Assembly: GCF_008831285.2 (NCBI RefSeq)
Contig: NC_045147.1
Span: forward strand, 14,796,854 to 14,860,853
Source of the DNA: Nymphaea colorata
Lineage: Eukaryota > Streptophyta > Magnoliopsida > Nymphaeales > Nymphaeaceae
Direction of reading: 5' to 3'
DNA length: 64,000 nucleotides
Made by a program: the position numbers and the translations under genes. Below, piece by piece: positions 12,905 to 25,131 of the stretch; the stretch's first letter is position 1; each line of letters starts with the position of its first letter. Under the pieces are notes generated by a model. It saw only the letters and a program-made list of their open reading frames with translations, had not been told where the DNA came from and did not search any database.

Positions 12905-13897
12905 AAACAAACATGATCCGATCCATTTCTGGGCTCGGACCCTTGGTTTGACAGATCCCAACCTGCCCCCTAGCAGTTTCGGCTCTAACCTAAAAAAGGC
13001 TAGGAACCATGACAATCATCTTATTAATGACCCCCTTTATAAGCCCTTGAAGATCCCTCACAATCTTCAATATAGGACTAAATTTCTAGGGCGTTACAAT
13101 CCACCCCCCTTAAGGCACACGTGTCCGCGCGTGTGGGACTACAGGTTCGAGTGTTGAACCGACTCTGATACCATTATAACAACTCGACCCACTCTCGGGC
13201 TTGGGCCCCTGGTTTGGCGGATACCAATCCGCCTCCTAGCAGTTTTGGCTTCAATCCTAAAAAGGTTAGGAACCAGGACAATAATCTCATTAATGACATC
13301 CCTTTATAAGCTTTTGAAGATCCCTCACAATTTTCGATATAGGACTAAACTTCTGGGGTGTTACAATCCACTCCTCTTAAGACACATGCGTCCATGTGTG
13401 TGGGACCACTGGTCCGAGTGTTGAACCGGCTCTGATACAATTATAACAACCCGACCTACTCCTGGGTTTGGGCCCTTGGTTCAGTGGATTCCAACCCGCC
13501 CCCAAGCAGTTTTGGCTTTAACCCCAAAAGGGCTAAGAAATAGGACAATCATCTCATTAATGACCCCTCTTATAAACCATTGAAAATTCCTCACAATCTT
13601 CAATACGAGACTAAACATTTGAGGCGTTACAATCCACCCCTCTTAAGACACACGTGTCAATGCGTGTGGAACCATATGTCCGAGTGTTGAAACTGCTCTG
13701 ATACCACTGTAACAATCCAACCCATTCCTGCGGTCGAGCCCCTGGTTTGGCGGATCCCAACCTGCTCTCTAGTAATTTTGGTTACAACCTTAAAAAGACT
13801 AGAAACCAGGACAATTATCTCATTAATAACCCCTTTTATAAGCCATTGAAGATCCCTCGCAATCTTCAATACAAGATTAAATTTCTGGGGTGTTACA
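12905..13897. repeat. Tandem array, about 267-bp unit, nearly four copies
   Basis: Units begin around 12905, 13171, 13439 and 13705. Each contains CTGATACCA or a variant, then TAACAACCCGACC, GGCCCCTGGTTTGGCGGAT, CAGTTTTGGC, GAAGATCCCTCACAATCTTC and GTTACAATCCACCCC. The last unit stops at GGGGTGTTAC (about 13897). A fragment of about 80 bp of the same unit lies alone at 27716-27795, at the border between units B and C. The words around GTTACAATCCACCCC and CTCTGATACCA are widespread in plant genomes and suggest derivation from a retroelement end, but I cannot assign a family. The array is a decayed repeat, not a gene. Confidence 0.8.
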
Positions 13898-16800
13898 TGT
13901 GGTATGCAGAACAGCCACCAGCCACCAACTATGTTCGATGAAGCTTAGAACATGTTTGGCTTTGTGAATTAGGCCAAGCTCCGACCTTTAACCATATCTG
14001 CAGCAGCAAAACTGCAACCCCATGTTGAACACTTGCTCTCCTTGAAGGGCTGCTAAAGCTGCTAAGGGAACTTGCAAACTTGTGCTTTAAATGCAACCAA
14101 TGCTAATCAATAGAAAGACACATTTAAATCTGTCAGTTATCGGGGTTATGATTAAACGAAAGTGAGCTAATTGAGAAGAAACTAATGTCCTGATTTCTAG
14201 ATAATGAATGACGCGCAGGAATCTTTGTGAATGATATATGCCAACCTTATATATCATCAATGCACAGAATCGATCAAAACCTCAAACAGTGGGTGTATTA
14301 ATTTTGAGAGTGATTCAAAAATTAGATTGATCATTTTTTAATTCTTCCAGAGAGAAAGAAAAAGGTAAACTCATTTGATGCGAATAAACTTATAGGTGTT
14401 TCTTTCCTTGCTGGCAATGTATTCATGCAATACGGAAAATTAGGAATGTTCTTCTATAATCACCGATTAAAACATGAGATGTGCTCTTGAAAATTTAAGT
14501 AAAGAACGTTTATAATGTGCCAGCTAATTTATTTCTAACGACTTCGACTGATCAATTTAGTTCGTTCGAAGCATCTCTTCTGGTGAACTAGGTTACATGC
14601 TCTGGACCAACTAAAGTGATCAGAAGTGGGTAAAATGGATTATTGATTACATGCGACAATAGCATGTGGAATTTTGTACTCACAATGCTTTATGTGGATC
14701 CAAGGTTCTTTAAATTTTCCTTGGTAAGTACTGGATGCGTATCAAAGTGCTTTATTATTGTCACATGACATAGTACTAATTTGGTAAACTATTATGATTA
14801 TTTATTTATTATGCAACAAATTCAGGAGACATTGTTTTTTAGTGCTTCTATAATGTGATTTCATTAATCTCCCAACAGAGATGATGCTGCTTGCTCATTC
14901 TCCTTTTCTCACAGCTGCAACCATTGCTACATGGCTAGCTCCACTTTGAAGGGGAAGAAATTGAAGAAGCCGGACTGGAAATGTTAGGCAAAAAAAAATG
15001 TTTGGCTGACTTACATATAGATCTTCAGTACCCGTACCAGCACCCGTATCCGTACCGCACCGCGGTGACACAGTCAACCATGAATAAGAGGCAAAAGAAA
15101 TCGTTGGGCAAACAGGAGATATTCAATCCCTCGTTAGGTAGAGGATGAAGAAGCGAGGTAGAAGATGATGGGTCAAAGAGGTGTGATTTTGTTATGGAAC
15201 TTAGAGAGAGAGACAGAGAGAGGCTGTAACAAAGAGTTACTAAAGAAGAATGACTATGCACTCTCACAAATAGTAGACTAAAACATGCTTTAAATTATTT
15301 TCTTTCCCTGACGCAAATCTCTCTCGCAACTCTCAAAGATAACTATGATACTGCTGTAACTAAGCTACCATTATAAGAAAAACTCGATCGAAAAAAGAAA
15401 ACTCTCCTTCACTAAGTCAATCAACCAAAATGGTGGTTAATTAATTCCTAAGCAAGAACTAAATAGGAAAAAAAAAAAAGCCACAACGCGATGCGGATGG
15501 TCAAGGAGCGGGTGGTTATCCATGAAGAGCCGAAACCCCCGGGAGACTAATTCTTATATGGTCGATAATCAAACTGATGATCAGATTTTAGCTGGCTCGC
15601 CAATCCAACTAGTTATAAAATGATCCCTTTAAAATGATGTAGATGGTAGCATGAGATCAAAAGTAGAAATAAATAAATGCTGAAACCCAAAACTGACGAA
15701 GGATGTCCAAATAGTCCAAAAAATGAAGTCTAAAAAACACGGGTGCCAGTATTTGGTGCCTAATACGTTAACCCTTATAATCTTATTCTCTTCTCCTGAA
15801 GGGGGAATGCAGTGCTGATATCTTAATAAAAAAAAAAAAGTGCATGTTTTAGATATTTTGTCAAAAGGAAATTTTTTCTTTTGGATTTTGGTCTTGAAGG
15901 AGACAAGTCTTCTTTTGTTCACCTTCAAAGGTAGGGCCTGAAGATATAACCACTAACCCACATAAGGAATAAGCAAGGGCCACACTTCTAAAAAGCGATA
16001 TAAAAATCTGGAAATTAAGTAATCTAATTTAGATCATTTCCGTGTGAGCTAGTGCCACATAGACGAAAGCCGAAGCTTTCCCTTTCTCCCTTTGCTTCTA
16101 AGGTTTAGAACTGTATGGTGGCCCAGTGTGGAGACAGTAAACTGCCAAACTTGGTACTTCCGTTCATCCCATGGAGCACGACACTCGTGAAAATCAAATA
16201 ATGATGTGAGGCATTCACGCCCGCTAGCTTCAGATCATTTATTCATAGTCGGCAAACGACAAGAGTTGATAGGTAGATGTAATGCCTCCTAATGGCAGAT
16301 GTGCTTAGACAACAAACAGTCTTTTTAAACTCATACAATGAGCTCAACATGTATTAAAGTATATCGTCTGTCAGCAGCTTGATTGTTTGTTGCAGCAACC
16401 GCTTTTACTAGCAATCAGTACCATTGTTTAAATCTGTTCTCTATAATGAAGTTGTCGTTGCCGTTCTGCGGTCTGGAGGGAATCCATAGACAAGATTGCT
16501 GCTCGTAGCTGGCGCTGCAGCATCACCACACTAGTGGCCAAATCTATAGCTGAAACTTTTTCACCGCAAATGGCAATTGAACAACCATGCAACTTTTTTG
16601 TGGAGGTTGGTGGCATAGGCAGTCTACGTCAATCAGCTTTCAATTATTGAAAACTTTGGATGAGTGGGAGGGTTGTCCCACCATCTGAACTAGAGACGAA
16701 GCCTCTTTCCCTTTCCCTTTCCCTTATCATAAGAGTTGCATCGGTACCGAGATCCCTGTGAGCTTCAACTTGCACCTACAAACCTGTAGACCCGCCCGGC

Positions 16801-18997
16801 CTTCTTGTTGAAAACTTGTGAGGCCAAAAGTTAAACCAACTTTTCTGGAAAACATTTGTTCAGAAAAATGGGAGAACCGCTTGAATTCTACTTTAATAAT
16901 GCTCCGACGGCCACATGAACATGAAAGAAAAGAAACAGAAAAAAGTTCTCCAGCCTATTTTCTGACCAACAAGCGGTTCAGAAGCTGGCTTGATTGCTCA
17001 AAAGATGAAAAGACAGAGAGACGAAATCAACCATCCACCAGAGCAAGGGCAGAGACAAGGGGGGCTCGCAGGGGTCCTAAAAATTTAAAAAAAAAATTAC
17101 ATGTAAATTTAATGAACTTTTGCTTATCTTATATAAAAATTTTGAAAAATGATATTTCGATGTCTGTCAAAAACTTTAATTTGCCCCATTCATGAAAAAA
17201 TTTGCTTCATTCATAAAAATTTTTTTTGGCTCTGGATGATATTGAGGTGGTTGGAGTTGTTCATCCTAAAAGACCTCTATAATCAGCACACTATCAAATG
17301 ATAAATAGGTGGAATCAAGACATGCTGAAAAAATTATACAAATTTTTCTTTTTCAGCGATTTTTTATCCGTGGCTGATTGGATCGGCATCAACCAACAAA
17401 AAGCAATACGGCTATGATCAGCAATTTTGGTCATTTCATTTACATAACCCCGATTGTAATTGGTTTTGAATTTGATATCTAAAATCCAGAACCAAAAATG
17501 AAAGGATATGTAAATGAAAAGGTGATCCAAAGGGACATTTTATTTGGTGAAAATTCATCGTTGTTTATGTCTTTGGAATTCACCAAAGGGTACAATGCTT
17601 CATTTGAAAATGTGCAACCTTTTGTTATAGCCATAGATGGATATAAGGTTTCTTTCCTAGGCTCCATATAAAGTCCTCTTTTCCATGTACAATTGTAGCT
17701 GCATTGCTTTTACAATAAAATAATGATCTTAAGTGCACTTGTGCAAGAGTCAGAAAGTCTTTTTTTAATCTATTTTTCTTCTCAATGTTATCTTGTGCAG
17801 TCATATTAAATTATTCAAAATTCCAACAGTTATTGGCTGATGAATAGCTAAAAAAAATTTTTTTTTTTAAATATTATCTGTTGTTCGGACAAGTGGACCA
17901 AGCTTTTAGCATATTCAGTTCTCCTAAAAACTTGATGTAAAAGCAAAACCTGATTGGCGGAAAATCATGTCATACCCTGTCATCAAATGCACTTAAGATT
18001 TTCTTGAGAAATTTCTGATAGAGAGCCATCGATCTAGACGCAGGACCAAGGGCTCTCGTGTATGTACATCGTGGTTCTTAAGTTCAACTAGGGTCTGGCA
18101 TTGGAAGAAGTTTAATTTATTCATTTATTTATTTTTCCAAATCGAAATTTCAACTTAGAGGTGTAACTTTGCCATTTATTCATCTATTGTAATGTTTTCC
18201 ATTAAGAAGCAGCTAGTTTGAGAGTTGGGTGGAACAGTTGAGCAGTGATATTTAATGTGTTTAAAAAGTTGGGTGTCTGTCTATGAGTAGCTTTGAAGTT
18301 TACATTTCAAACTTTAAGGGCACTCACAAGTAAAAAAAAAAAAGAAAAATAATGAAGTTTCTACATATAAATAAATAAAATAAATTTTGTGGGCTGATGT
18401 AGGCAATTTCTCAAGCCAAATAGAAAACACCTCCGTTACTGCCGTGTACTCAATGCTAACATCTTTCAATTTCAATGCTCACACCAGCTACAGCATAGCT
18501 CCACATGCAAGATAGTGTTCGCCTTTCTATCAGCCTGCGGAGGTGGCGAGATCGAGTCAAGCGAGCTTTGTTTCATCCCTCTGATGCTCGTACCCGTAGC
18601 ACTGCTACGACCAATTTATATTGCAGAAAGCATATCTCTCTTACTGGTGCTTGGCCCGCCGTGTATGTAGTTGCATCATTGTTGAAGCCGTGCCTACCAG
18701 GGTCCGTTGTAAATTAAAATGCTCTTCCGTAAGCTAGAGTAATTCTCCTTCGTTTTTGTCTGTACATACCCATCTTTTATGGTTGTCCTCTTCCTTTTTT
18801 TGGTGCAGTGTTATCGAGGAACGGAATGACTACTTCACGGAAGAAGTTGAAGTGGGTTGTGGCTACTTCAAGGAACAACATGAGATCAGAAAACAACATG
18901 AGATCAGAAACAAATGTACTGAGTTCTGAACAATTTGGCAGACTAGAAAACAGATTTCACGTGAGCTAGCATTCTACTGCTCAAACTTTTTTTCGTT

Positions 18998-19015
18998 TCT
19001 CTCTCTCTCTCTCTC
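18998..19015. repeat. (CT)n microsatellite upstream of LAR copy 1
   Basis: A short pure CT run about 310 bp upstream of the LAR copy 1 start codon. It sits in the stretch shared with the upstream regions of copies 3 and 4. Confidence 0.9.
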
Positions 19016-19325
19016 AAATTTGCCTCCTCTCAATTCAATCTTGTCTCGTAGTGTCCAAAGAAAAATAAAACTCAGTAAAGTCCACTTTTCCTTCTAACTT
19101 CAGGCCCAAAGAATGAACGGTTGGTGTCCCAAAATCCACAGAAGGCCGATAATTTAGATACGATGGGCCAGAATCTTATAATAGGAAGCAAGGGTGCCAA
19201 GCACCAGCGGTACAAGTCTCTTTTTTATTGGGACCAGATGTTCCCTTCTCTCTGTTTGGAATTAAGATCAAACTGAAGCACTAGGTGTTCGGATCGCTTA
19301 GGGGAGCTAAGAATCATCATCCGAC

Positions 19326-21381
19326 ATGGCGGACATGGTACCGAAGCCTCCAAGCCAACCCATCTCTGCCGCCCCGACCGCCAGTGCCCCCGACAATGGC
19401 GTTCCGTCGAACCCCATCTCCGGTAACATTCTCATCATTGGTGCTGCCGGCTACATCGGCAAATTTGTGGCGGAGGCCAGCCTCGCCGCCGGTCGCACCA
19501 CGTACAAACTTTGCCGCACCGGTTCGAGCAGCCCGTCCAAGGCTGCGGCCGTCCAGCGACTGCAAGAGTCAGGCGCCATCGTCCTCCATGTAAGCCAAAC
19601 AGTTTAAGCATCGAGATCATGCCTTCTAAAAGATCATGTCATGCACAGGAAATTAACGAGGAGATCATGGTCTGATTAATTTGCGGATTGCAGGGTTCAC
19701 TAGATCATGTCGAGTTGATTATCAACCTTCTGAAGCAATACAGAATCGAAATTGTGATCTCCGCAGTTGGTGGCGACGCCATTCTAGATCAGTTACCGTT
19801 GATTGATGCTATCAATGCAGCTGGAAGTATCAAGGTAAGATAAACTCTTAGTCGTATGGTTCGATATTTAACACAGAGGCCCCTGCAGCCCTAAGAATCA
19901 AGCACAGAGTTTATAAGGGCTTTTTGAATGAAAAGTCCCAACTTTTCTATTCACATGAATCTAACATAGAATAAAAAAAAATCAACATTTTTTAACTTTA
20001 TCGTTCTCGATATTAATCTGCATTCATTTTTGTAGCAATTTTTTTTGGAAAACTACTTAAAACTGCTGAACGACACGGATGGTGGACTTAAAAATTATTC
20101 CCAAGTTTTCCATGCACATGGTGATACGATTCTGGCGTGAAATCTCCATCTATTATAAATTTAAAAGAAGGAAAGGCCCTTATCAGGCCAAGCCTACCTT
20201 TAACATACTGTGCTTCTTATATGCATGAATGGCATCGTTGCAGATTTTTTGCTCCATTAATCTACTTGTAAGCTGAAATAGTGCACTTTGTATAGTTGAC
20301 AACGAAGTGATTAACTTTGCCAACTATCTGCAGAGGTTCTTGCCTTCCGAATTTGGGCACGACATTGACAAAGCGAACCCAATTGAACCAGCACTGACAT
20401 TGTACAATCAGAAGAGAAAAATCCGGCGAGCGATTGAAGCCGCCGGCATTCCTTATACTTACATATGCTGCAACTCCATTGCTGGATGGCCATACTTCGA
20501 TCAAATCCATCCTTCTGAGATCCCACCCCCGACTGACTGCTTTGAGATTTATGGCGATGGTAACGTGAAAGGTGCGTAACATGATTTAACCAATCATGTG
20601 AATCCCAGATGTTAGTTTCTCCTAACTGTTGCTGAACTGGTTGCTGTATTCAGCTTATTTCGTAGCCGGAGAAGACATCGGAAAATTCACAATTAAAGCT
20701 GCAGACGATGTGCGCACTCTGAATAAGGTGCTACACTTCCGGCCACAAAACAACTTTGTGACACTGAATGAGTTCGCATGCATGTGGGAGAAGAAGATCG
20801 GGAAGGTGGTGCCCAGGAAGTTCATCTCTGAAGATTGCCTCGTCCGCCTGGCCAAAGGTATATCGTTTTTGAATCTCAACCATGAAGTCAAGCAATTGTA
20901 CTTCGACAGTGATCTGCGTCAATATAGTTCATAATTCCTTACAAAACTGAGCCTTAGCCACCTCTTAGTTTGCTGCGATGCCTATTTCGATAACAGCACC
21001 GATCTTGTGAACGGAAACCAAATTTCTAGTTCTCTTTTTGTCGGTAATTGAGATTCAAGTTGGTGTTTCTTGCTGTGGCTTTATAATTTCGACTTGCTGT
21101 GGCTTTATAATTTCAACTTATAGCTTCTGTGCTGTAGCCTTCATGGTAACTAATCAATCAATCAACTGTGTTCTTTGACAACAGAGAACCGAATTCCGAG
21201 CAGCATCGTGGCTGCCCTGACGCATGACATCTTTATCAACGGGTGTCAGTTTGCCTTTGAGATCGATGGACCCCAAGACACAGAGGTTGGCCGCCTCTAC
21301 CCGGACTCACCTCTCATCCCTCTCAGCCACTGCTTGGATGCTTATCTTAGCAACGGAGTGGGGAGAGCAGCAAGCATTTGA
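19326..21381 (+). CDS. LAR: Leucoanthocyanidin reductase, copy 1 (complete)
   Basis: LAR uses NADPH to reduce leucoanthocyanidins to 2,3-trans flavan-3-ols such as catechin, in the cytosolic proanthocyanidin branch. Exons are 19326-19589, 19694-19834, 20334-20571, 20654-20857 and 21185-21381. The spliced frame is open and gives 347 residues, normal for the family. The Rossmann loop GAAGYIG is at residues 39-45. The three LAR signature motifs are present: RFLPSEFGHD (136-145), ICCNSIAGWPY (179-189) and THDIFINGC (295-303). H144 and K162 are 18 residues apart, as are the catalytic pair H122/K140 known from grape LAR1. The start MADMVPKPP follows the family N-terminus. It is the plus-strand half of a tail-to-tail pair with copy 2; stop codons are 1.06 kb apart. 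Its proximal upstream region lacks a TATA-bearing block that copies 2 and 4 have. Confidence 0.95.
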
Positions 21382-22445
21382 GTTCCCTGGAATCTGCAGA
21401 TATATAACTATTTCCCTTGATAAATGTTGCTCATCTCCTCATATTTCTCCTTCAAATGTTGCCCTTTTTTTATATATTTCAGATTTATGGGTTGTTCTCT
21501 TGCGTGTCAACAGAACCTCTAAGACAAAGGCTTCTTTTGTTAATAAGGTTATACGAGATGCCTGTCCTTTTCGGTTCTTTGTTCCAAATATATCTGACTG
21601 TGTAAGTTCCACGGTCGAGTATTCATTTTTTGTTTTGGAATGAACAAGACGTAGGTGTTGAATTTTGCCATCAAAATATGGCTCATAAAAACCAGCTTCT
21701 CCTAACCGTGTTCCAAGATGTGTAAATTCTCGGTTCTCTAAGCGTGTACAACTTTCATTCCCTTCGAAGTTTGAACAATAGTTACTCAACTGTAATTTGA
21801 CTAACTATTGGACATTTAATTTTCACTAAGAAAATAGTACGGCGTCTGCGAACTTCAGCTATATAACAAAATATTTGCCTTTACCTTCCCTTGTTGTAGA
21901 TAGGTCGTCATGTCAGCTATATTTTTCTTGAGCTTTGCTCATCTAAACTTTTCATAAGCTTTTGAAAGCATTTATTGTTATTGAGAGAAATAGTTCAGCT
22001 GGGCGCCACGGAAGTTGTGGTGTCTTTCTCCTTTTAATTTCTAGGTGTAATAATTAAGAATATATTGTAAAAAGTAATGACCTTGAAAGTTGTTTGATTA
22101 CCTGAAAGTTTAGATCCACCAATATGATTGGAGATGCTTTTACTGATGAAGACAAAAGCCCAGAATTAAAAAAAAAAAAAAAAAAAAAAAACTATAGTTG
22201 ATCAAACTAAGGATCTCAAGTCACCTAAGATCGAAACTTGAGATCCTTATATCATATTTACTGGCAACGGATATAATATAAAATCACTGGGGAAAGACAG
22301 ACATCTCATATAACTTTATTAACAACAGATGGCCATTACGCTTACAGGTGACGTTGACATAAAAGGAAACAAACCATAAATATATGAAATATATAATAAG
22401 GTAGCAACATTTGACGTAGGAATACAAGGAAAAGAGCAACATATA

Positions 22446-25035
22446 TCAAGCCAAATAATTGTAAATTTGCTGATTACAGGGGACTCGAACGTTGGCTGCT
22501 CTCTCCACTCCGTTGCAAAGATAAGCATCCAAGCAATGGCTGAGGGGGATGAGAGGTGAGTCAGGGTAGAGGGGGCCAACCTCTGTGTCTTGGGGTCCTT
22601 CGATCTCAAAGCCAAACTGACAGCCGTTGATAAAGATGTCATGCGTCAGAGCAGCCACGTTGCTGCTCGGAATTCGGTTCTCTGTTGTCCAAGAACACAG
22701 AATTGATTGATTAGCGACCATGAAAACTACAGTACAGAAGCTTGCAGTTGAAATTAAAGAACCACCAATAGGAAAATACCAACTTGAATCTCAATTACCA
22801 ACAAAAAGGGAACAAGAAATTTGGTTGCCGTTCACAAGCTCGTGCTGTGGTCGATATAGGTATGGCTGCAATCTAAGAGGTGGCTAAGTCTCATTTTGTT
22901 AAGGAAATACGTAGTATATTGGCGCAGGTCACTGTCGAAGTACAATTGCTTGACTTCAGGTTTGAGATTCAAAAGGGAGAGATATACCTTTAGCCAGGCG
23001 GAGGAGGCAATCTTCAGAGATGAACTTCCTTGGCACCTCCTTCCCGATCTTCTTCTCCCACATGGATGCAAACTCATTCAGTGTCACAAAGTTGCATTGT
23101 GGCCGGAAGTGTAGCACCTTGTTCAGAGTGCGCACATCGTCCGCAGCTTTAATTGTGAATTTTCCGATGTCTTCTCCGGCTACGAAATAAGCTGATTATA
23201 GTAACCAGTTCAGCAACAATTAGGAGAAACTAACATCTGGGTTTCACATTATTGGTCAAATAATGTCACGCACCTTTCACATTACCATCGCCATAAATCT
23301 CAAAGCAGTCAGTTGGGGGTGCGATCTCAGAAGGATGGATTTGATCGAAGTATGGCCATCCAGCAATGGAGTTGCAACATATGTAAGTATAAGGAATTCC
23401 GGCAGCTTCGATCGCTTGCCGGATTTTTCTCTTCTGATTGTACAATGTCAGTGCTGGTTCAATTGGGTTCGCTTTGTCAATGTCGTGCCCAAATTCGGAA
23501 GGCAAGAATCTCTGCAGACACTTGGCAAAGATAATCACTTCGTTGTCAACTATACAATGCGCACCAGATCTGCTTACTAGTAGATTAATGGCGCAAAAAT
23601 CTGCAGCAATGCCGTCGATGCATATATGGAGCACAGTAACTAGTTAAAGGTACGCTTGCGTCTTATAAGGCGTTTCTTTCTTCAAATTTGTAATAGACGG
23701 AAACTCCATGACAAAACCATGAGCTTGTGCATGCAAAACTTGGGAATCATACCAAGTCCACCATCTGAGTCGTTCAGCAGTTTTAAGTAGTTTTTCAACA
23801 ATTTTACTACATAAATGAATGCAGATTAAATCGTGAACAAAAAAGAATTCTGATTTTTTATTCTATATTAGATTCATGCGAATTAATAAATTGGGACTTT
23901 AAATCTAAAAAAGCCCTTATATATAAACTCTAATCTGCGCATCAGATTATTTCACGCTCTCTCTTATGAATTAGATACTTTCGAGTATCTAACTTTCATC
24001 TATTCATCAAGTAATGTATACAAAACTGCATAATGTAGCGGAGACGAACAAAAGGCCAATCTGCTCGACAATTCACGGGACAAAGATAAATAAAACATAC
24101 ATATATGATACGTGTGCTTGCTACCCATTTGGCCGTCGGCCAATAATTTGAACCTTAATTTGTTGGCCTGTCGGACCCTTGTTCGGAATTTGGCTCTTTG
24201 AAGCAAAACACACAAAATTCAAAAAGAAAAGAAAGAAAATCCAAAATCTGAGATGGCAATGGAAATTTATAATATAAAATCTGATCTGCACATGGGGTCT
24301 TCATGACTTTTTGAAAAAGATGTTTTTTTTTTTTTTGTTTTTTACATCCACACATATTGATTGATTGAGGTTGGGAGCTTGTAATTTACTAGACCAGCTG
24401 AAGTTATGCTCAAGACGCTGTGGAATGGATGCTCCATGCTCAGTATTATTGTGGAGCATCTGTTCTGCGCGGGGCCGCAGGGGTTTCTGCGTTAAATGTG
24501 GAACTGTGAGAGTTTATCTTACCTTGATACTTCCAGCTGCCTTGATGGCATCAATCAAAGGTAACTGATCTAAAATGGCCTCGCCACCAACTGCGGAGAT
24601 CACAATCTCGATTTTATATTGCTTCAGAAGGTTGGTCATCAACTGGACATCATCCTGTGAGCCCTGGAAGGCGCAAATTAAGAAGACCATGATCACCTCG
24701 TTAATTTCCTGTACATGGCAAGATCTTATAAGACATGACCTCGATACTAAATTTGTTTGGCTTACATGAAGGACGATGGCGCCTGACTCTTGCAGTCGTT
24801 GGATCGCCGCAGCCTTGGACGGGCTCGTCGAACCGTTTCGGCAAAGTATGTACGTGGTGCGACCGGCCGCGAGGCTGGCCTCTGCCACAAACTTGCCGAT
24901 GTAGCCGGTAGCACCAATGATGAGAATGTTACCGGCGATGGGGTTCGACGGAACGCCATTGGCGAGGGCAGTAGTGGTGGTGGCGTCGGCGGCAGTGATG
25001 AGTCGGCCTGGAGGCTTGGCCACCACGTCCGCCAT
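22446..25035 (-). CDS. LAR: Leucoanthocyanidin reductase, copy 2 (complete)
   Basis: This is a second intact LAR on the minus strand. Exons in transcript order are 25035-24766, 24663-24523, 23511-23274, 23191-22988 and 22681-22446. All have GT-AG borders and the same phases as copy 1; the product is 362 residues. It has the loop GATGYIG, RFLPSEFGHD, ICCNSIAGWPY and THDIFINGC, and the same His-Lys pair (H146, K164). The C-terminus runs about 13 residues past that of copy 1 because its stop lies further on. Intron 1 is exactly 102 nt and has no in-frame stop, so its retention would add 34 residues rather than end the protein. Intron 2 (1011 nt) is about twice as long as in copy 1. A clear TATA box lies 85 bp upstream. 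It is convergent with copy 1. Confidence 0.95.
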
Positions 25036-25116
25036 GTCGGATTATGATTCTTAGCGTCCGTAAGGGATCTGAACAACTAGAGGAATCGAGTTGCGTGCAC
25101 TCATATGCCACCACAC

Positions 25117-25131
25117 AAATATATAGAACAG
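25117..25131 (-). promoter_or_regulatory. TATA box of LAR copy 2
   Basis: On the minus strand the sequence reads TTCTATATATTTG, about 85 bp before the start codon at 25035. The same word with near-identical surroundings precedes copy 4. That conservation between two diverged units supports a working core promoter. Confidence 0.65.

Larger units (their letters stand above)
12690..21660 (+). repeat. Segmental duplication unit A (carries LAR copy 1)
   Basis: Long stretches recur elsewhere in the window. The sequence at 12690-12900 matches 34017-34190. 14350-15370 matches 26700-27680 in inverted order and, in part, 34820-34980. 16300-16650 matches 35150-35310. 17440-18300 matches 37260-38200. 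18930-19280 matches 29470-29930 and 38780-38930. The order is kept, so whole genomic segments were copied with the LAR gene inside, then eroded by indels and insertions. A short open stretch at 18505-18717 (+) and a segment of about 180 bp at 16365-16545 are present only in this unit and match nothing I recognise. Borders are approximate by eye. Confidence 0.7.

Noticed and set aside
12905-13897. CRISPR-like array
   Set aside because: The units are contiguous tandem repeats of about 267 bp with no spacers, in a plant genome.
18505-18717. Basic 70-codon ORF upstream of LAR copy 1
   Set aside because: Present only in unit A, no recognisable domain, no splice or promoter support; probably chance.
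19326-21381. Isoflavone reductase or phenylcoumaran benzylic ether reductase identity
   Set aside because: The RFLPSEFGHD, ICCNSIAGWPY and THDIFI motifs, the His-Lys spacing and the extended C-terminus are specific to LAR within this reductase superfamily.
23263-23647. Plus-strand open frames across LAR copy 2 exon 3 (and similar antisense frames over the other copies)
   Set aside because: They are antisense shadows that recur in every LAR copy at the same place. The LAR motifs lie on the opposite strand.
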